64,000 nt of DNA from Massiliimalia timonensis (lineage in GTDB: Bacteria; Bacillota; Clostridia; Oscillospirales; Ruminococcaceae): NCBI RefSeq assembly GCF_900186585.1, contig NZ_FYDD01000003.1:682001-746000 (forward strand), read 5' to 3'. The notes under the pieces are model-generated. The model searched no databases. It was not told where the DNA came from and was given only the letters and a program-made list of their open reading frames with translations. A program made the position numbers and the translations under genes. The stretch's first letter is position 1, and the number at the start of each line of letters is the position of its first letter. Of this stretch, positions 43,722 through 52,092 are shown one piece after another.

Positions 43722-44174
43722 ATGGATAAAATGGATGTAGCAAGAAAAGCAGCCTATTTACAGGGCCTTGCAAAGGGTCTTGGAATAGATGATTCCACCA
43801 AAGAGGGGAAACTTTTGCTGGCGCTTGTCGATGCGTTCGGCGATCTGGCGGAAGAGGTTTCTGACATGGAGGATGCTTGGTCTGAACTGGATGAAGCGAT
43901 CGACGTGTTGGATGACGATCTTCAGACCTTGGAAGAGGATTTCTACAGCTTTGATGAGGCCGAAGATGACGATGATTGTGATTGCGGCTGCTGTGACGAG
44001 GAAGAGGAGCTTTATGAAGTGACCTGCCCTCAATGCGGCGAAACCGTTTATCTGGATCCGGAAATGTTAGAAGAGGGCGAAATGAACTGCCCGAACTGCA
44101 ACGAATTGCTGGAGTTCATCAAACCAGAGGAATTGGATGAGATCCTTGCAGAAGAAGAGGATCAGAAAGACTAA
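43722..44174 (+). CDS. CD1247-type protein with C-terminal zinc ribbon
   Basis: A 150-residue acidic protein. The N-terminal 50 residues (MDVARKAAYLQGLAKGLGID, KLLLALVDAFGDLAEEV) match the CD1247 N-terminal domain; an Asp/Glu-rich stretch and CDCGCC follow; the C-terminus has a four-cysteine ribbon, CPQCGETVYLDPEM and CPNC. It is widespread beside efp in Clostridia and has no proven function. A small GCCGCA/TGCGGC hairpin (43681-43700) lies just before its ribosome binding site. Confidence 0.85.
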   Translation: MDKMDVARKAAYLQGLAKGLGIDDSTKEGKLLLALVDAFGDLAEEVSDMEDAWSELDEAIDVLDDDLQTLEEDFYSFDEAEDDDDCDCGCCDEEEELYEVTCPQCGETVYLDPEMLEEGEMNCPNCNELLEFIKPEELDEILAEEEDQKD

Positions 44175-44195
44175 TTTTAGTACTGAATAAAGTCT

Positions 44196-44330
44196 GTTTC
44201 AGGGCGGAGTGAGATTCTCCACCGGCGGTAATGGGAGTTTTCCTTAGTCCGCGAGCAGAACAGCTTTTTATAAGCTGTAGCAGATCCGGTGTGATTCCGG
44301 AACCGACGGTATAGTCCGGATGAAAGAAAC
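44196..44330 (+). promoter_or_regulatory. FMN riboswitch (RFN element)
   Basis: The conserved FMN aptamer core is plain: AGGGCGGAGTGAGATTCTCC, ACCGGCGGTAATGGGAG, the AGTCCGCGAGC helix element, the GATCCGGTGTGATTCCGGA segment, ACCGACGGTATAGTCC and the closing GGATGAAAGAA. A strong terminator follows at 44377-44413. When FMN binds, transcription into the riboflavin transporter gene should stop there; without FMN an antiterminator should form. Confidence 0.97.
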
Positions 44331-44376
44331 ATTGCTTTGTAGCTGGTATTATTTTACTTGGATGCAGATGCAAAGG

Positions 44377-44413
44377 AACCGCCCTTGACAAATTTTGTCA
44401 AGGGCGGTTTTAT
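44377..44413 (+). terminator. FMN-controlled terminator before ribU
   Basis: A near-perfect hairpin AACCGCCCTTGACAAA / TTTGTCAAGGGCGGTT followed by TTATT, located between the riboswitch and the ribU ribosome binding site. It is the expression platform of the riboswitch. Confidence 0.92.
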
Positions 44414-44462
44414 TCACCCCAGACAGACCTTCAGAATAAATCATTTTTTGGAGGTAGAAAAC

Positions 44463-45041
44463 ATGAACACATCAATGGACAAAACACGTTTTATTACAGT
44501 GGTTGGAATGCTCAGCGCACTGGCAACGGTACTGTATTATCTGGGAGAAGTCCCCATGCCGTTCGCCGCAAACTTAAAGATCGGCTTTTCTGACCTGCCC
44601 GCTTTGATCGGTGGGATCATCATGGGGCCGGCAGCAGGGGTCACGGTTGAGATCGTGAAAAACATCCTGCACCTGTTTCGGACTGATACAGTAGGGATCG
44701 GGGAAATTTGCAACTGTGCAGTAGGGATCGGCATGGTACTGCCGTTTTCACTGCTGTTCCGGAAACTGCGGGAAAAGCATAGCATCTACGTTGCATATCT
44801 GTTTGGTTCTTTGGTCAGTCTTGTGGGGATCGTGGTATCCGGGCTTGTTATCAATGCTCTGATGTATCCGATTTATATGATGCTGATCGGGGGAGCGATC
44901 GAATCCGCCACTGTCTTTTTTGTCTATCTTGGAGGTACCGCGGTCACCAATGTGATCAAGTGGGTAGTCACATTGGTACCGATAGCATTGATTGTAAAGC
45001 CTTTATTAAAGATACGCTGGACGGTACGCCAAAAAGCATAA
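44463..45041 (+). CDS. ribU: ECF transporter substrate-binding subunit RibU (riboflavin)
   Basis: A 192-residue membrane protein with about six helices, the S component of an energy-coupling factor transporter. FAANLKIGFSDLPALIGGIIMGPAAG is the family's loop and helix, here given as the FAANLKIGFSDLP motif followed by a glycine-rich helix. The FMN riboswitch in front makes riboflavin the near-certain substrate. The shared EcfA/EcfT energising module is not in this window. ATG 44463 has GGAGGT eight bases upstream. An ECF subunit of related fold for another vitamin would be the alternative without the riboswitch. Confidence 0.93.
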   Translation: MNTSMDKTRFITVVGMLSALATVLYYLGEVPMPFAANLKIGFSDLPALIGGIIMGPAAGVTVEIVKNILHLFRTDTVGIGEICNCAVGIGMVLPFSLLFRKLREKHSIYVAYLFGSLVSLVGIVVSGLVINALMYPIYMMLIGGAIESATVFFVYLGGTAVTNVIKWVVTLVPIALIVKPLLKIRWTVRQKA

Positions 45042-45053
45042 TGAAAATACAAA

Positions 45054-45083
45054 CCCCGGATATGGAATATTCCATATCCGGGG
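45054..45083. terminator. Terminator between ribU and the S1-domain gene
   Basis: A perfect 30-base palindrome (CCCCGGATATGGAAT / ATTCCATATCCGGGG). The minus strand continues TTTGTATTTTC, so it serves mainly the minus-strand yab cluster but can block both directions. Confidence 0.85.
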
Positions 45084-45099
45084 TCATTATGTTGTCATA

Positions 45100-45615
45100 T
45101 TATTTGGGGCGGCGCTGTCCAGCGCGGCGGTTGACTTCACGGGAACGCTTCATGTCAGAGATCTTTTCATCACTGCTTTGCATAAACTTGCTCAGCATAT
45201 CCTCAAATGAAGCAGGTCCCTTTGGCGCAGGGCGTTGGTAAGCCGGCTGCATGGGCCCGCGGCTGTTATGATTGTGATTATTATAGCCGCCGTTTCTGTC
45301 GCCGGAAGGCCTGTTATTGTTAAACCGGGGACGGTTCCCGTTGTTATTTTGCGGCCTATCCTTTGAAAATTCCCGCTGCTGCGGCATCGCTTTTTTGATG
45401 GACAAACTGATTTTTTTGTCATCGTTGATCGCTAACACTTTCACTTTGACGGTTTGACCCACTTGAAGGTGCTCTGAAATGTCATTGACATAAGTCGGCG
45501 CAACTTCGGAAATATGTACCATGCCAACCTCGCCGGTTTCCAGTTCGACGAACGCTCCAAATTTGGTAATGCCAGTTACTTTGCCCTCTACGATTTTACC
45601 TACCTCAAGCTGCAT
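45100..45615 (-). CDS. S1 RNA-binding domain protein (YabR-like)
   Basis: A 171-residue protein: residues 1-72 are a single S1 domain (VGKIVEGKVTGITKFGAFVE, HISEVAPTYVNDISEHL, VKVKVLAINDDKKISLSIK), the rest is a low-complexity Asn/Arg/Gly/Pro-rich tail ending in a basic motif (NRRAGQRRPK). The ATG at 45615 has AGGAGG twelve bases upstream. It is the last gene of the yab cluster, right after divIC as in Bacillus yabR. The disordered tail suggests RNA binding; the target is unknown. Confidence 0.88.
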   Translation of the reverse strand: MQLEVGKIVEGKVTGITKFGAFVELETGEVGMVHISEVAPTYVNDISEHLQVGQTVKVKVLAINDDKKISLSIKKAMPQQREFSKDRPQNNNGNRPRFNNNRPSGDRNGGYNNHNHNSRGPMQPAYQRPAPKGPASFEDMLSKFMQSSDEKISDMKRSREVNRRAGQRRPK

Positions 45616-45674
45616 AAATGAATTATTTCCTCCTGTATATTTCACTGTTCCGTTGTGGGGGATCAGTTTGATGA

Positions 45675-45971
45675 CTAATTTCCAGAGATGTCTACATAGA
45701 CACGTTCATCAGGCGAAATCAGACCAAGCTTTTCCTTGGCTACTTTGATGATATACTCGGCATCAGCACCATTGTCAATTAGTTCCTGTAATTCCTTATT
45801 GATCGTTTTTGTGTCTACTATCTGTGCCTGAAGTTCAAGCGTTTCCTGATGCTTTTCTTTAATATCGTTGCCAATGACGATCAAAGAAATCACAACATAG
45901 ACAGTAAAAACCAGAAGGGCAACTGCAACAACAATAGCTTTTATACCTTTGGCTTTCCTTTTCGTTGCCAT
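45675..45971 (-). CDS. divIC: Septum formation initiator DivIC/FtsB family
   Basis: A 98-residue bitopic protein: a basic cytoplasmic tail (KRKAKGIK), one membrane helix (about 10-30), an extracytoplasmic coiled coil (KEKHQETLELQAQIVDTKTI) and a C-terminal EYIIKVAKEKLGLISPDE motif typical of DivIC/FtsL-like proteins. It should join the FtsL-DivIB complex at the division site. Its start overlaps the end of yabQ by 31 bases, so the two are translationally coupled. Confidence 0.92.
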   Translation of the reverse strand: MATKRKAKGIKAIVVAVALLVFTVYVVISLIVIGNDIKEKHQETLELQAQIVDTKTINKELQELIDNGADAEYIIKVAKEKLGLISPDERVYVDISGN

Positions 45972-46450
45972 AAAAATCCCCTTCCTTTTTTGGTATCATT
46001 TTTTTTATTATACACTATCCGGGAAGGCTTTTTCAAGAGGGAAAGCGGTTTTTCACAAATATTTTTTTTCTTCTGCTTCCAATGCGGAATTTTTTTCTGA
46101 ATAAAGCTCCAAAAACGGGAAAATAAGCGTTTAACAGGACGAAATAGGAACCGTAAAAAACGTTTGATCAAGCGGATAACGCGGCAGATCGCCCAAAAGA
46201 CGATACGGCTGATTGACTGGAAATAAAGCCATGCGCCCAATCCCTCCCCAATAACAAGGTAAAGACGTAACTGGCCTTTGTTGACGCCCACCCAAAATAC
46301 TAGTGTACAAAGGGTGACGATCCCAAAAAAGAGAAGGTCCTGAATAAAGGTGGCAGTTTTTTTACAGGGGACGATCTCCCGAAATACCCGAAAGCAATCA
46401 TATATCATCCCCAGCAATACTCCCAGCAGGCAGGCCTGCAAAAATATCAT
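45941..46450 (-). CDS. yabQ: Spore cortex biosynthesis protein YabQ
   Basis: A 169-residue membrane protein with about three helices in the first 100 residues (FLQACLLGVLLGMIYDCFR, TFIQDLLFFGIVTLCTLVFW) and a strongly basic cytoplasmic tail (RFLFRPVKRLFSRFW). It is a sporulation membrane protein needed for cortex formation in Bacillus. It lies between yabP and divIC and overlaps the latter. Presence of this gene supports a spore-forming host. Confidence 0.9.
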   Translation of the reverse strand: MIFLQACLLGVLLGMIYDCFRVFREIVPCKKTATFIQDLLFFGIVTLCTLVFWVGVNKGQLRLYLVIGEGLGAWLYFQSISRIVFWAICRVIRLIKRFLRFLFRPVKRLFSRFWSFIQKKIPHWKQKKKNICEKPLSLLKKPSRIVYNKKNDTKKGRGFLWQRKGKPKV

Positions 46451-46474
46451 ATCTGTTCCAACTTTCCTTAAGGG

Positions 46475-46768
46475 TTAGGCGCCGAAAAGACGTCCGAACA
46501 GCTTTCCGGAAGTCTCCTTTTTAGGGACTCGTTCTGTGTAGATCAGGTCTGTAATACTTCCATCCATGATAAGCTCCCCAGTTTCTACATTGGATTTTGT
46601 AATGTGCAGCTCTGTTCCACGGATCGTCAGTTCTCCCATAGAAGTAATTAGAATAATCGTGTTGTCATCAAAGCTTTCTATGTTTTCAACACCCGAAACA
46701 GAAAGGTTTTTCCGGTTATCAAGGATGATCTGATGGGGAAGGCGGTTTGTGTTTTTTTCTTCGGTCAT
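46475..46768 (-). CDS. yabP: Sporulation protein YabP
   Basis: A 97-residue protein of the YabP/YqfC family: HQIILDNRKNLSVSGVENIE, then TIILITSMGELTIRGTELHI and GELIMDGSITDLIY. These are small sporulation proteins, usually under the mother-cell sigma factor; I could not confirm such a promoter here. GGGAGAT precedes the ATG. It is separated from the rest of the cluster (rqcP and upstream genes) by the divergent MarR-MATE pair. Confidence 0.93.
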   Translation of the reverse strand: MTEEKNTNRLPHQIILDNRKNLSVSGVENIESFDDNTIILITSMGELTIRGTELHITKSNVETGELIMDGSITDLIYTERVPKKETSGKLFGRLFGA

Positions 46769-46851
46769 ATGAAAAATCTCCCTTTCGTTCAGATAGTACC
46801 AATATATGCATCAGGTATCAAAAACAGAAGAAAAAATTTTTTCTCTTTCAC

Positions 46852-46908
46852 GTGACAAATCAGCAAAAATATGGTATCCTGTCAATTAGTACGAAAACAG
46901 ACTAATTG
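46852..46908 (+). promoter_or_regulatory. Promoter and MarR-type operator of the MATE operon
   Basis: GTGACA (46852-46857), 17 bases, TATCCT (46875-46880). Directly downstream an exact inverted repeat, CAATTAGT (46883-46890) and ACTAATTG (46901-46908) with ten bases between, spans the transcription start. A repressor there, most simply the MarR protein encoded next, would block the operon. Autoregulation is inferred. Confidence 0.75.
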
Positions 46909-46920
46909 AAGGAGTGACTT

Positions 46921-47364
46921 ATGAACTGGGTTCAGGAAAAAATCAAGGACTATTATGCTGTATGGCTTGGAATAGACCGCGCCTATGAAGAGTGGGCGTC
47001 AGCGCGTCATATCACCTCGCATACATTATTTGTGCTTTATGGCGTTTGGCAGAATAACGGGCATTCTACCCAAAAACAGATCTGTGAACAGTGGTGTATG
47101 CCCAAACAGACAGTACACACGATTTTAAAGTCTTTACAGGAGCGGGACATGCTGGAGATCCGCCCATTACCCACAGACAGAAGAAATAAAGAGATTCGGT
47201 TTACTTCTTCTGGGAGAGAGTTTGCCGATCAGATCCTTGGAGAATTATTCTCCTTGGAGGAAACCGTTATGGTACAAATGGGGAAAGCACAGTGTGAACA
47301 AATGATAAAAAGCGGACATCTGTTTTTAGAATTGTTTCAAAAAAATATGAAGAAAGGGAACTAG
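46921..47364 (+). CDS. MarR-family transcriptional regulator
   Basis: A 147-residue winged-helix regulator: NGHSTQKQICEQWCMPKQTV is the helix-turn-helix and LEIRPLPTDRRNKEIRFTSS the wing. It should repress its own operon until a ligand binds, with the efflux pump as target gene. AAGGAG precedes the ATG. It is three codons upstream of the MATE gene, on the plus strand inside an otherwise minus-strand cluster. Confidence 0.93.
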   Translation: MNWVQEKIKDYYAVWLGIDRAYEEWASARHITSHTLFVLYGVWQNNGHSTQKQICEQWCMPKQTVHTILKSLQERDMLEIRPLPTDRRNKEIRFTSSGREFADQILGELFSLEETVMVQMGKAQCEQMIKSGHLFLELFQKNMKKGN

Positions 47365-47369
47365 TTTTG

Positions 47370-48665
47370 ATGAAGAAAGAGTTTTTTAAGTATGTACTGC
47401 CATCTATGCTGGCGTTTGCATTTTCTGGAGTATACGCAATCGTCGACGGCTTTTTTGTGGGTAGAAATATTGGGGACGCCGGACTTGCGGCCATTAACCT
47501 TGCTTATCCCATCACGGCTCTGCTGCAATCTGCCGGGACGGGGATCGGTATGGGCGGCGCGATCCATATCGCAATCAGCATCGGGGCAAAAAACGACCGG
47601 GAAAAGGATCGCTTTTTTCAAAATACCATCGGACTTTTGATCGCTAGCTGTCTTGCGATGACAGCCGTTCTTTATCTCGCGGCGCCCGGGCTGTTGCATT
47701 TATTCGGTGCACAAGGGGAAATTTTTGACTTGGCGTTAGAATATATCCGTTATATCATATTAGGGGCGACCTGCCAGATCCTTGGCACGGGCCTGGTGCC
47801 GATCATCCGAAATTTTAACGGTGCATTTTTAGCTATGGCCGCCATGATCGCCGGGTTCGTCACTAATATTTTATTGGACTGGGCCTTTGTTTCTGTCTTT
47901 CAATGGGGAATGATGGGAGCCGCGGTTGCTACAGTGATTGGGCAGTTTGTTACTGCTGTACCATGCGTTGTGTTTTTGTTGGTTCACGGCCATTTTAAAG
48001 CATTGTCATCTTTCAGGGTATCAGGACTCACCCTGCGTAAAATCGTTGCTGTAGGGGCTTCTCCTTTCGGGTTGACGCTATCCCCAAACATTATCTTGAT
48101 GCTGATGAACAAAAGTGCTGTGGATCATGGAGGAAACGCCGCGGTATCCGCGTATGCGGTGGTCAGCTATGTGGTTTGTATCATTCAGCTGCTTCTTCAG
48201 GGAGTGGGGGATGGATGCCAACCGTTGATCAGCCGCTATCATGGGCAAGGCCATACAGCGGCGGTACGCGCCCATCACAGGACAGCGTACTGGGTTTCTG
48301 TAGTGACTGCTCTGTTTGCCATGTTGGGGATCTATTTGTTACGGGGGTCTGTTTCCAGCTTCTTTGGCGCCTCTGCTCAAGTGGGAAAGACTGTGGAAGA
48401 GGTACTGCCCATCTTTTTGCTGGGATTTCTGTTTGTCGGGTTTTCCCGTGTCACGATCTCGTACCTGTATGCCGTTAAGCAAAACCTATACGCCTATCTT
48501 CTTATTTATGGGGAACCGGTCCTTTTATTTTTGCTGTTGAATTTTGTATTCCCGCCAATGTTGAATCTGCTGGGGGTCTGGATCTCCGTCCCGGTCACAC
48601 AGGCTGTGATTGCCTTGGTTGGGACAGTTCTGTTATGGTGTTACCGAAGAAAACTGCCAAGATAG
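47370..48665 (+). CDS. MATE-family multidrug/cation antiporter
   Basis: A 431-residue polytopic transporter with twelve expected helices, two homologous halves and the MATE features VDGFFVGRNIGDAGLAAINL at the first helices and GVGDGCQPLISRYHGQG near the middle. It should export cationic drugs or dyes driven by Na+ or H+. ATG 47370 follows a TTG in the same frame; the latter is nine bases from AGGG and cannot be excluded. Regulated by the upstream MarR; a shared terminator with rqcP closes the unit. Confidence 0.93.
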   Translation: MKKEFFKYVLPSMLAFAFSGVYAIVDGFFVGRNIGDAGLAAINLAYPITALLQSAGTGIGMGGAIHIAISIGAKNDREKDRFFQNTIGLLIASCLAMTAVLYLAAPGLLHLFGAQGEIFDLALEYIRYIILGATCQILGTGLVPIIRNFNGAFLAMAAMIAGFVTNILLDWAFVSVFQWGMMGAAVATVIGQFVTAVPCVVFLLVHGHFKALSSFRVSGLTLRKIVAVGASPFGLTLSPNIILMLMNKSAVDHGGNAAVSAYAVVSYVVCIIQLLLQGVGDGCQPLISRYHGQGHTAAVRAHHRTAYWVSVVTALFAMLGIYLLRGSVSSFFGASAQVGKTVEEVLPIFLLGFLFVGFSRVTISYLYAVKQNLYAYLLIYGEPVLLFLLLNFVFPPMLNLLGVWISVPVTQAVIALVGTVLLWCYRRKLPR

Positions 48666-48667
48666 AA

Positions 48668-48697
48668 TAAAAAAGAGCATCGTTAGATGCTCTTTTT
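48668..48697. terminator. Bidirectional terminator between MATE and rqcP
   Basis: AAAAAAGAGCATC, loop GTTA, GATGCTCTTTTTT: symmetric A- and T-runs between convergent genes. Confidence 0.93.
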
Positions 48698-48939
48698 TAT
48701 TCTATGATCATATAGTTGTCTGCAGCGGTATCTTTTGTTGTATGCTCGGAAAGGCCCGTTACCTTTGCCTTTAAGGTTTTGGAGCCAAGATTGATCTCGA
48801 TCACATCGTCAAGCTTCACCTGATAGGAAGCCTTGGCTACAGTGCCGTTGACTGTGATCCTGCCGGCGTCGCAGGCTTCATTAGCAATGGTGCGGCGCTT
48901 GATCAGACGTGTTAGTTTTAAATACTTATCCAATCTCAT
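48697..48939 (-). CDS. rqcP: Ribosome quality control protein RqcP (S4 domain, YabO)
   Basis: An 80-residue protein that is a single S4 RNA-binding domain: MRLDKYLKLTRLIKRRTIAN, AGRITVNGTVAKASYQVKLDD and IEINLGSKTLKAKV. In Bacillus RqcP works with RqcH to add C-terminal alanine tails to stalled nascent chains on 50S subunits. It follows hup on the minus strand, after a terminator, so its level may depend on read-through. Confidence 0.95.
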   Translation of the reverse strand: MRLDKYLKLTRLIKRRTIANEACDAGRITVNGTVAKASYQVKLDDVIEINLGSKTLKAKVTGLSEHTTKDTAADNYMIIE

Positions 48940-48971
48940 TGTTTGTCAGTTAATTCCTTTCAGATAGATAA

Positions 48972-48996
48972 AAAAGCCGACATCATGTCGGCTTTT
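48972..48996 (-). terminator. Terminator after hup
   Basis: AAAAGCCGACAT/ATGTCGGCTTTT with one central base; on the minus strand a T-run follows. It lies between hup and rqcP. Confidence 0.85.
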
Positions 48997-49015
48997 CCAA
49001 ACAAAACACATGCAA

Positions 49016-49288
49016 TTATTTCACTAAATCTTTCAGTGCTTTACCAGCTTTGAAAGCAGGAACTTTTGTTGCAGGGATTTTAATTGTTTTACCAGTAGCT
49101 GGGTTGATGCCATCTCTTTCTGCACGGTCTCTTACTTCAAAAGTACCAAAGCCAACCAACTGTACTTTTTCACCAGCTTTCAAGCTTTCGGAAACAGCTT
49201 CAATCGTTGCGTTGACAGCCTTTTCAGCATCCTTTTTGCTCAGTTCAGCTTTTGCTGCTACAGCAGCAATCAATTCAGTTTTCGTCAT
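49016..49288 (-). CDS. hup: DNA-binding protein HU
   Basis: A 90-residue HU-type nucleoid protein: [20 protein letters not shown], the [20 protein letters not shown] arm with the DNA-intercalating proline, and [14 protein letters not shown] at the C-terminus. ATG 49288 has GGAGG seven bases upstream; an earlier in-frame codon adds a non-canonical leader. It sits between mazG and rqcP, the conserved mazG-hup-yabO order. Confidence 0.97.
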   Translation of the reverse strand: MTKTELIAAVAAKAELSKKDAEKAVNATIEAVSESLKAGEKVQLVGFGTFEVRDRAERDGINPATGKTIKIPATKVPAFKAGKALKDLVK

Positions 49289-49315
49289 TTGTTTGACCTC
49301 CATCGTTTTTTTCAA

Positions 49316-50149
49316 TCAATAAAGCGTTTGCTTATCAATTACCTCTTGTTTGGCAGAACGCCATAATTTATTCAAGGTCTCTAAATCAGCGGATTTCATG
49401 TCAATTCCCTTGGCAACGGCCATCCGCTCGACCTCTCTAAATCTATTTATAAACTTTTCTGTAGAATTTGTCAAGCTTTTTTCACTATCAATTTCAAAAA
49501 AGCGAGAAATATTTACGCAGCTGAATAAAAGATCGCCAATTTCTTCGTCAATATTCGCCAAATCCTTGTTGGAAATTGCCTGTTTCAGTTCTTCTACTTC
49601 ACTGAGCAGGTCGTCTAAGGCACCCTCTGAGTTAGGGTAATCAAAACCAGCGCGTTTTGCCCTGTGCTGTACCTTTTCGCTGCGCATTAAAGCAGGAAGG
49701 ACGGCCGGCACCTGTTCTAGTGTTTCTGTATAAGAGTTTTGATGTTTTTCCTCTTTTTTGATAGCATCCCAGTTTTTTAAGACCTGATCTGACGTGCTGG
49801 CCTCAATATCAGAAAAAATGTGTGGATGGCGGTGAATCAGCTTTTTGCAGATCCCAGTAACAACGTCGTCAAAGTTAAAGACATCCTTTTCTTCCTCCAT
49901 CCGCGCATGGAATACCACCTGAAGCAGAACATCGCCGAGTTCCTCCTGAAGCAGGGAGGAGTCCTCCTTGTCGATTGCCTCTAAAACCTCATAGGTTTCC
50001 TCCAGAAAGTTTTTGCGGATCGAGTGATGATCCTGCTCGCGATCCCAAGGACACCCATTTTCGCCGCGTAGAATTTTCATGATCTCCAATAGGTCGTTGA
50101 TCTGATAGCGCTCTTTCTGTTCAAATTCTACCATTTCTATCTTTGACAC
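49316..50149 (-). CDS. mazG: Nucleoside triphosphate pyrophosphohydrolase MazG
   Basis: A 277-residue all-alpha hydrolase of non-canonical and excess NTPs, with two tandem MazG domains. The first is complete (GCPWDREQDHHSIRKNFLEE, EELGDVLLQVVFH, metal-binding EExxE/D pairs); the second is shorter (EEIGDLLFSCVNISRF). Unlike Bacillus YabN it lacks the N-terminal methyltransferase domain. It lies downstream of spoVB by 24 bases and upstream of hup. Confidence 0.94.
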   Translation of the reverse strand: MSKIEMVEFEQKERYQINDLLEIMKILRGENGCPWDREQDHHSIRKNFLEETYEVLEAIDKEDSSLLQEELGDVLLQVVFHARMEEEKDVFNFDDVVTGICKKLIHRHPHIFSDIEASTSDQVLKNWDAIKKEEKHQNSYTETLEQVPAVLPALMRSEKVQHRAKRAGFDYPNSEGALDDLLSEVEELKQAISNKDLANIDEEIGDLLFSCVNISRFFEIDSEKSLTNSTEKFINRFREVERMAVAKGIDMKSADLETLNKLWRSAKQEVIDKQTLY

Positions 50150-50173
50150 TCCTTTTACTGTTATTCCTGTTTC

Positions 50174-51904
50174 TTATAAAAGATGTAATTTTTCCATCAG
50201 TGCCGCAATTTTAGCGCCTTTTGGCATCATTAAAATATCCGATTTCGGGACTGCGCGGATCAGCAGAATAATGACGACATAAACTGCGCCGGCGGCGGCG
50301 ATCGAAGCAATGGTAATCAGCTTGGAATCCGAGATTTGGGAAACCAAATAAGCAGTTCCCCCGCAGGCAAGCGCCCCGATCAATGGTTTCCCCAAAATTT
50401 TAAAGTAACTGAGATGCACGCCTGTGATCCGGGTCAGCCAGACGAGGCAGAGCACAACAATGGTAAAGTAACATAAAAATGATCCAATCGCCGCACCGGT
50501 TACATTTAATTGCGGGATCCCGACCATAATAAAGTTTGTAGTGATTTTTATAAATGCGCCGATCATAATAAATTTTAGTGGCAGGTCAAATCGGCCGACC
50601 CCTTGCAGGATCGCATAGATCGGTGTGGTAAAGGCCAAGAAAATAGCGGCGATCCCCAATAGACGCAAGGAATCCGGGGTAGCTGCGACCAGACCGGGTT
50701 TAGAACCGTGGAACAGCATGATGATCTGTCTGGATAAAACACTAATCCCGATCCCGGCAGGAAAAGCGATCAGGGCTGTCATCCGCAAAATGGATTCCAT
50801 GTTGGTTTTCAGGCTCTTTCTGTCCCTGTCCACCCATGCAGAAGTGATATTGGGGAGGGCGCTTTTTCCAAACAGGGAGGTAAATGCTGAAACTAAACTG
50901 AAGTAGGTCAGGGCAGTCGTATAGGTCCCATATAAAAAGGTGTGCATTTCCTGTCCTGCACCTAGGTACTGTCCGTAAAGGTTATCAAAAAAGCTCTGGT
51001 TTGCCAGATATGTGCTTTGCAGGCGGTTGGAAACGGTCATTACGTCGATAAGGTTCGTCAGGGTCAGCGCGACAGAACTTAAGGTAATCGGCAATGCGGT
51101 TTTGATTAGGGTAAACACAATTGCTTTGGTACGTACCGGCGGAGGGGAATTGCGCAGTTCCTCTTTGGTGATACCGTCGCCGGAACGCCGGTAGTGGATC
51201 AACATGTATAAGAAGCCAGCCAAGGTGCTGAAACTGATCCCCAGCATAGCGCCGGCGGCCGCAAAAGGCAGCGCAATGGATACCGCATCGGATTCGGTAA
51301 GCACCTTGGTGCCGAATACCATGCCCGTATCATGGAACTGTCCTTTGGCGTATGCGATGACTGCATACGCGAACAATAGCCCGACGATCAGCTTGCAGAT
51401 GACTTCTACCACCTGAGATACTGCGGTAGGGGTCATGTTGCGGAGACCTTCATAATAACCGCGGTAAGAGGCCATCATACAGCTGAAGATAATGGTAGGA
51501 GCCATTGCCATAATAGCATAACGGGCGTTTTCCATCTCGATCAGGGAAGAGAACCCGCGGGAAAAAACGAGCATTAAAAGCGCGCCGAACAGCCCAAGCG
51601 AAATGAAGATGATCTGGACAGTCCGTAAAATTTTGCGGCAATCGCGGTAACGCCCTTTGGTAGAACATGCGGCTACCATGCGGGCGACTGCCGAAGCAAG
51701 ACCGGTGACCGTTAAGGCGTAAATCGTTGTGAACAGCTGGTAGGAGGAATTGAAGTAAGCCATACCAGTCGCGTCTAATACGTTTGTTAAGGGAATTTTA
51801 AAAACCGCGCCTACGACTTTAACTATGATCATAGATACCATTAAAATCGAAGCGCCTTGAATAAAGTTCTGTTTTTTCGTATTACCCAAATCACACACTC
51901 CCAT
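50174..51904 (-). CDS. spoVB: Stage V sporulation protein B-like lipid flippase (MOP family)
   Basis: A 576-residue membrane protein with about fourteen helices, the polysaccharide biosynthesis/MVF fold: ASILMVSMIIVKVVGAVFKI at the first helix and SSYQLFTTIYALTVTGLASA next. SpoVB-like members are needed for spore cortex synthesis, probably flipping lipid-linked wall precursors. I keep ATG 51904, but TTG 51889 has GGGAG seven bases upstream and gives MGNTKKQN, closer to relatives. First gene of the cluster. Confidence 0.9.
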   Translation of the reverse strand: MGVCDLGNTKKQNFIQGASILMVSMIIVKVVGAVFKIPLTNVLDATGMAYFNSSYQLFTTIYALTVTGLASAVARMVAACSTKGRYRDCRKILRTVQIIFISLGLFGALLMLVFSRGFSSLIEMENARYAIMAMAPTIIFSCMMASYRGYYEGLRNMTPTAVSQVVEVICKLIVGLLFAYAVIAYAKGQFHDTGMVFGTKVLTESDAVSIALPFAAAGAMLGISFSTLAGFLYMLIHYRRSGDGITKEELRNSPPPVRTKAIVFTLIKTALPITLSSVALTLTNLIDVMTVSNRLQSTYLANQSFFDNLYGQYLGAGQEMHTFLYGTYTTALTYFSLVSAFTSLFGKSALPNITSAWVDRDRKSLKTNMESILRMTALIAFPAGIGISVLSRQIIMLFHGSKPGLVAATPDSLRLLGIAAIFLAFTTPIYAILQGVGRFDLPLKFIMIGAFIKITTNFIMVGIPQLNVTGAAIGSFLCYFTIVVLCLVWLTRITGVHLSYFKILGKPLIGALACGGTAYLVSQISDSKLITIASIAAAGAVYVVIILLIRAVPKSDILMMPKGAKIAALMEKLHLL

Positions 51905-52092
51905 GCCTGAGATTTTCCGATATTTTAGAATCTTATATTATATATTACCATTATTTTGTATTCATTACAACAATTTTCAGGTTTTGCGGGTTCAGCTTAT
52001 TCAGTGTCCACAAAAGAAAAGCGCTGTATAAAGAGGTTTTTCTCCAATCTGAAAAATGTTTATGAAATAATTGTTAAACATACGAAATGGTA

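Noticed and set aside
46769-46830. Mother-cell sigma-E promoter for yabP
   Set aside because: A CATATATT resembles the -10 element, but no matching -35 element lies at the right distance.
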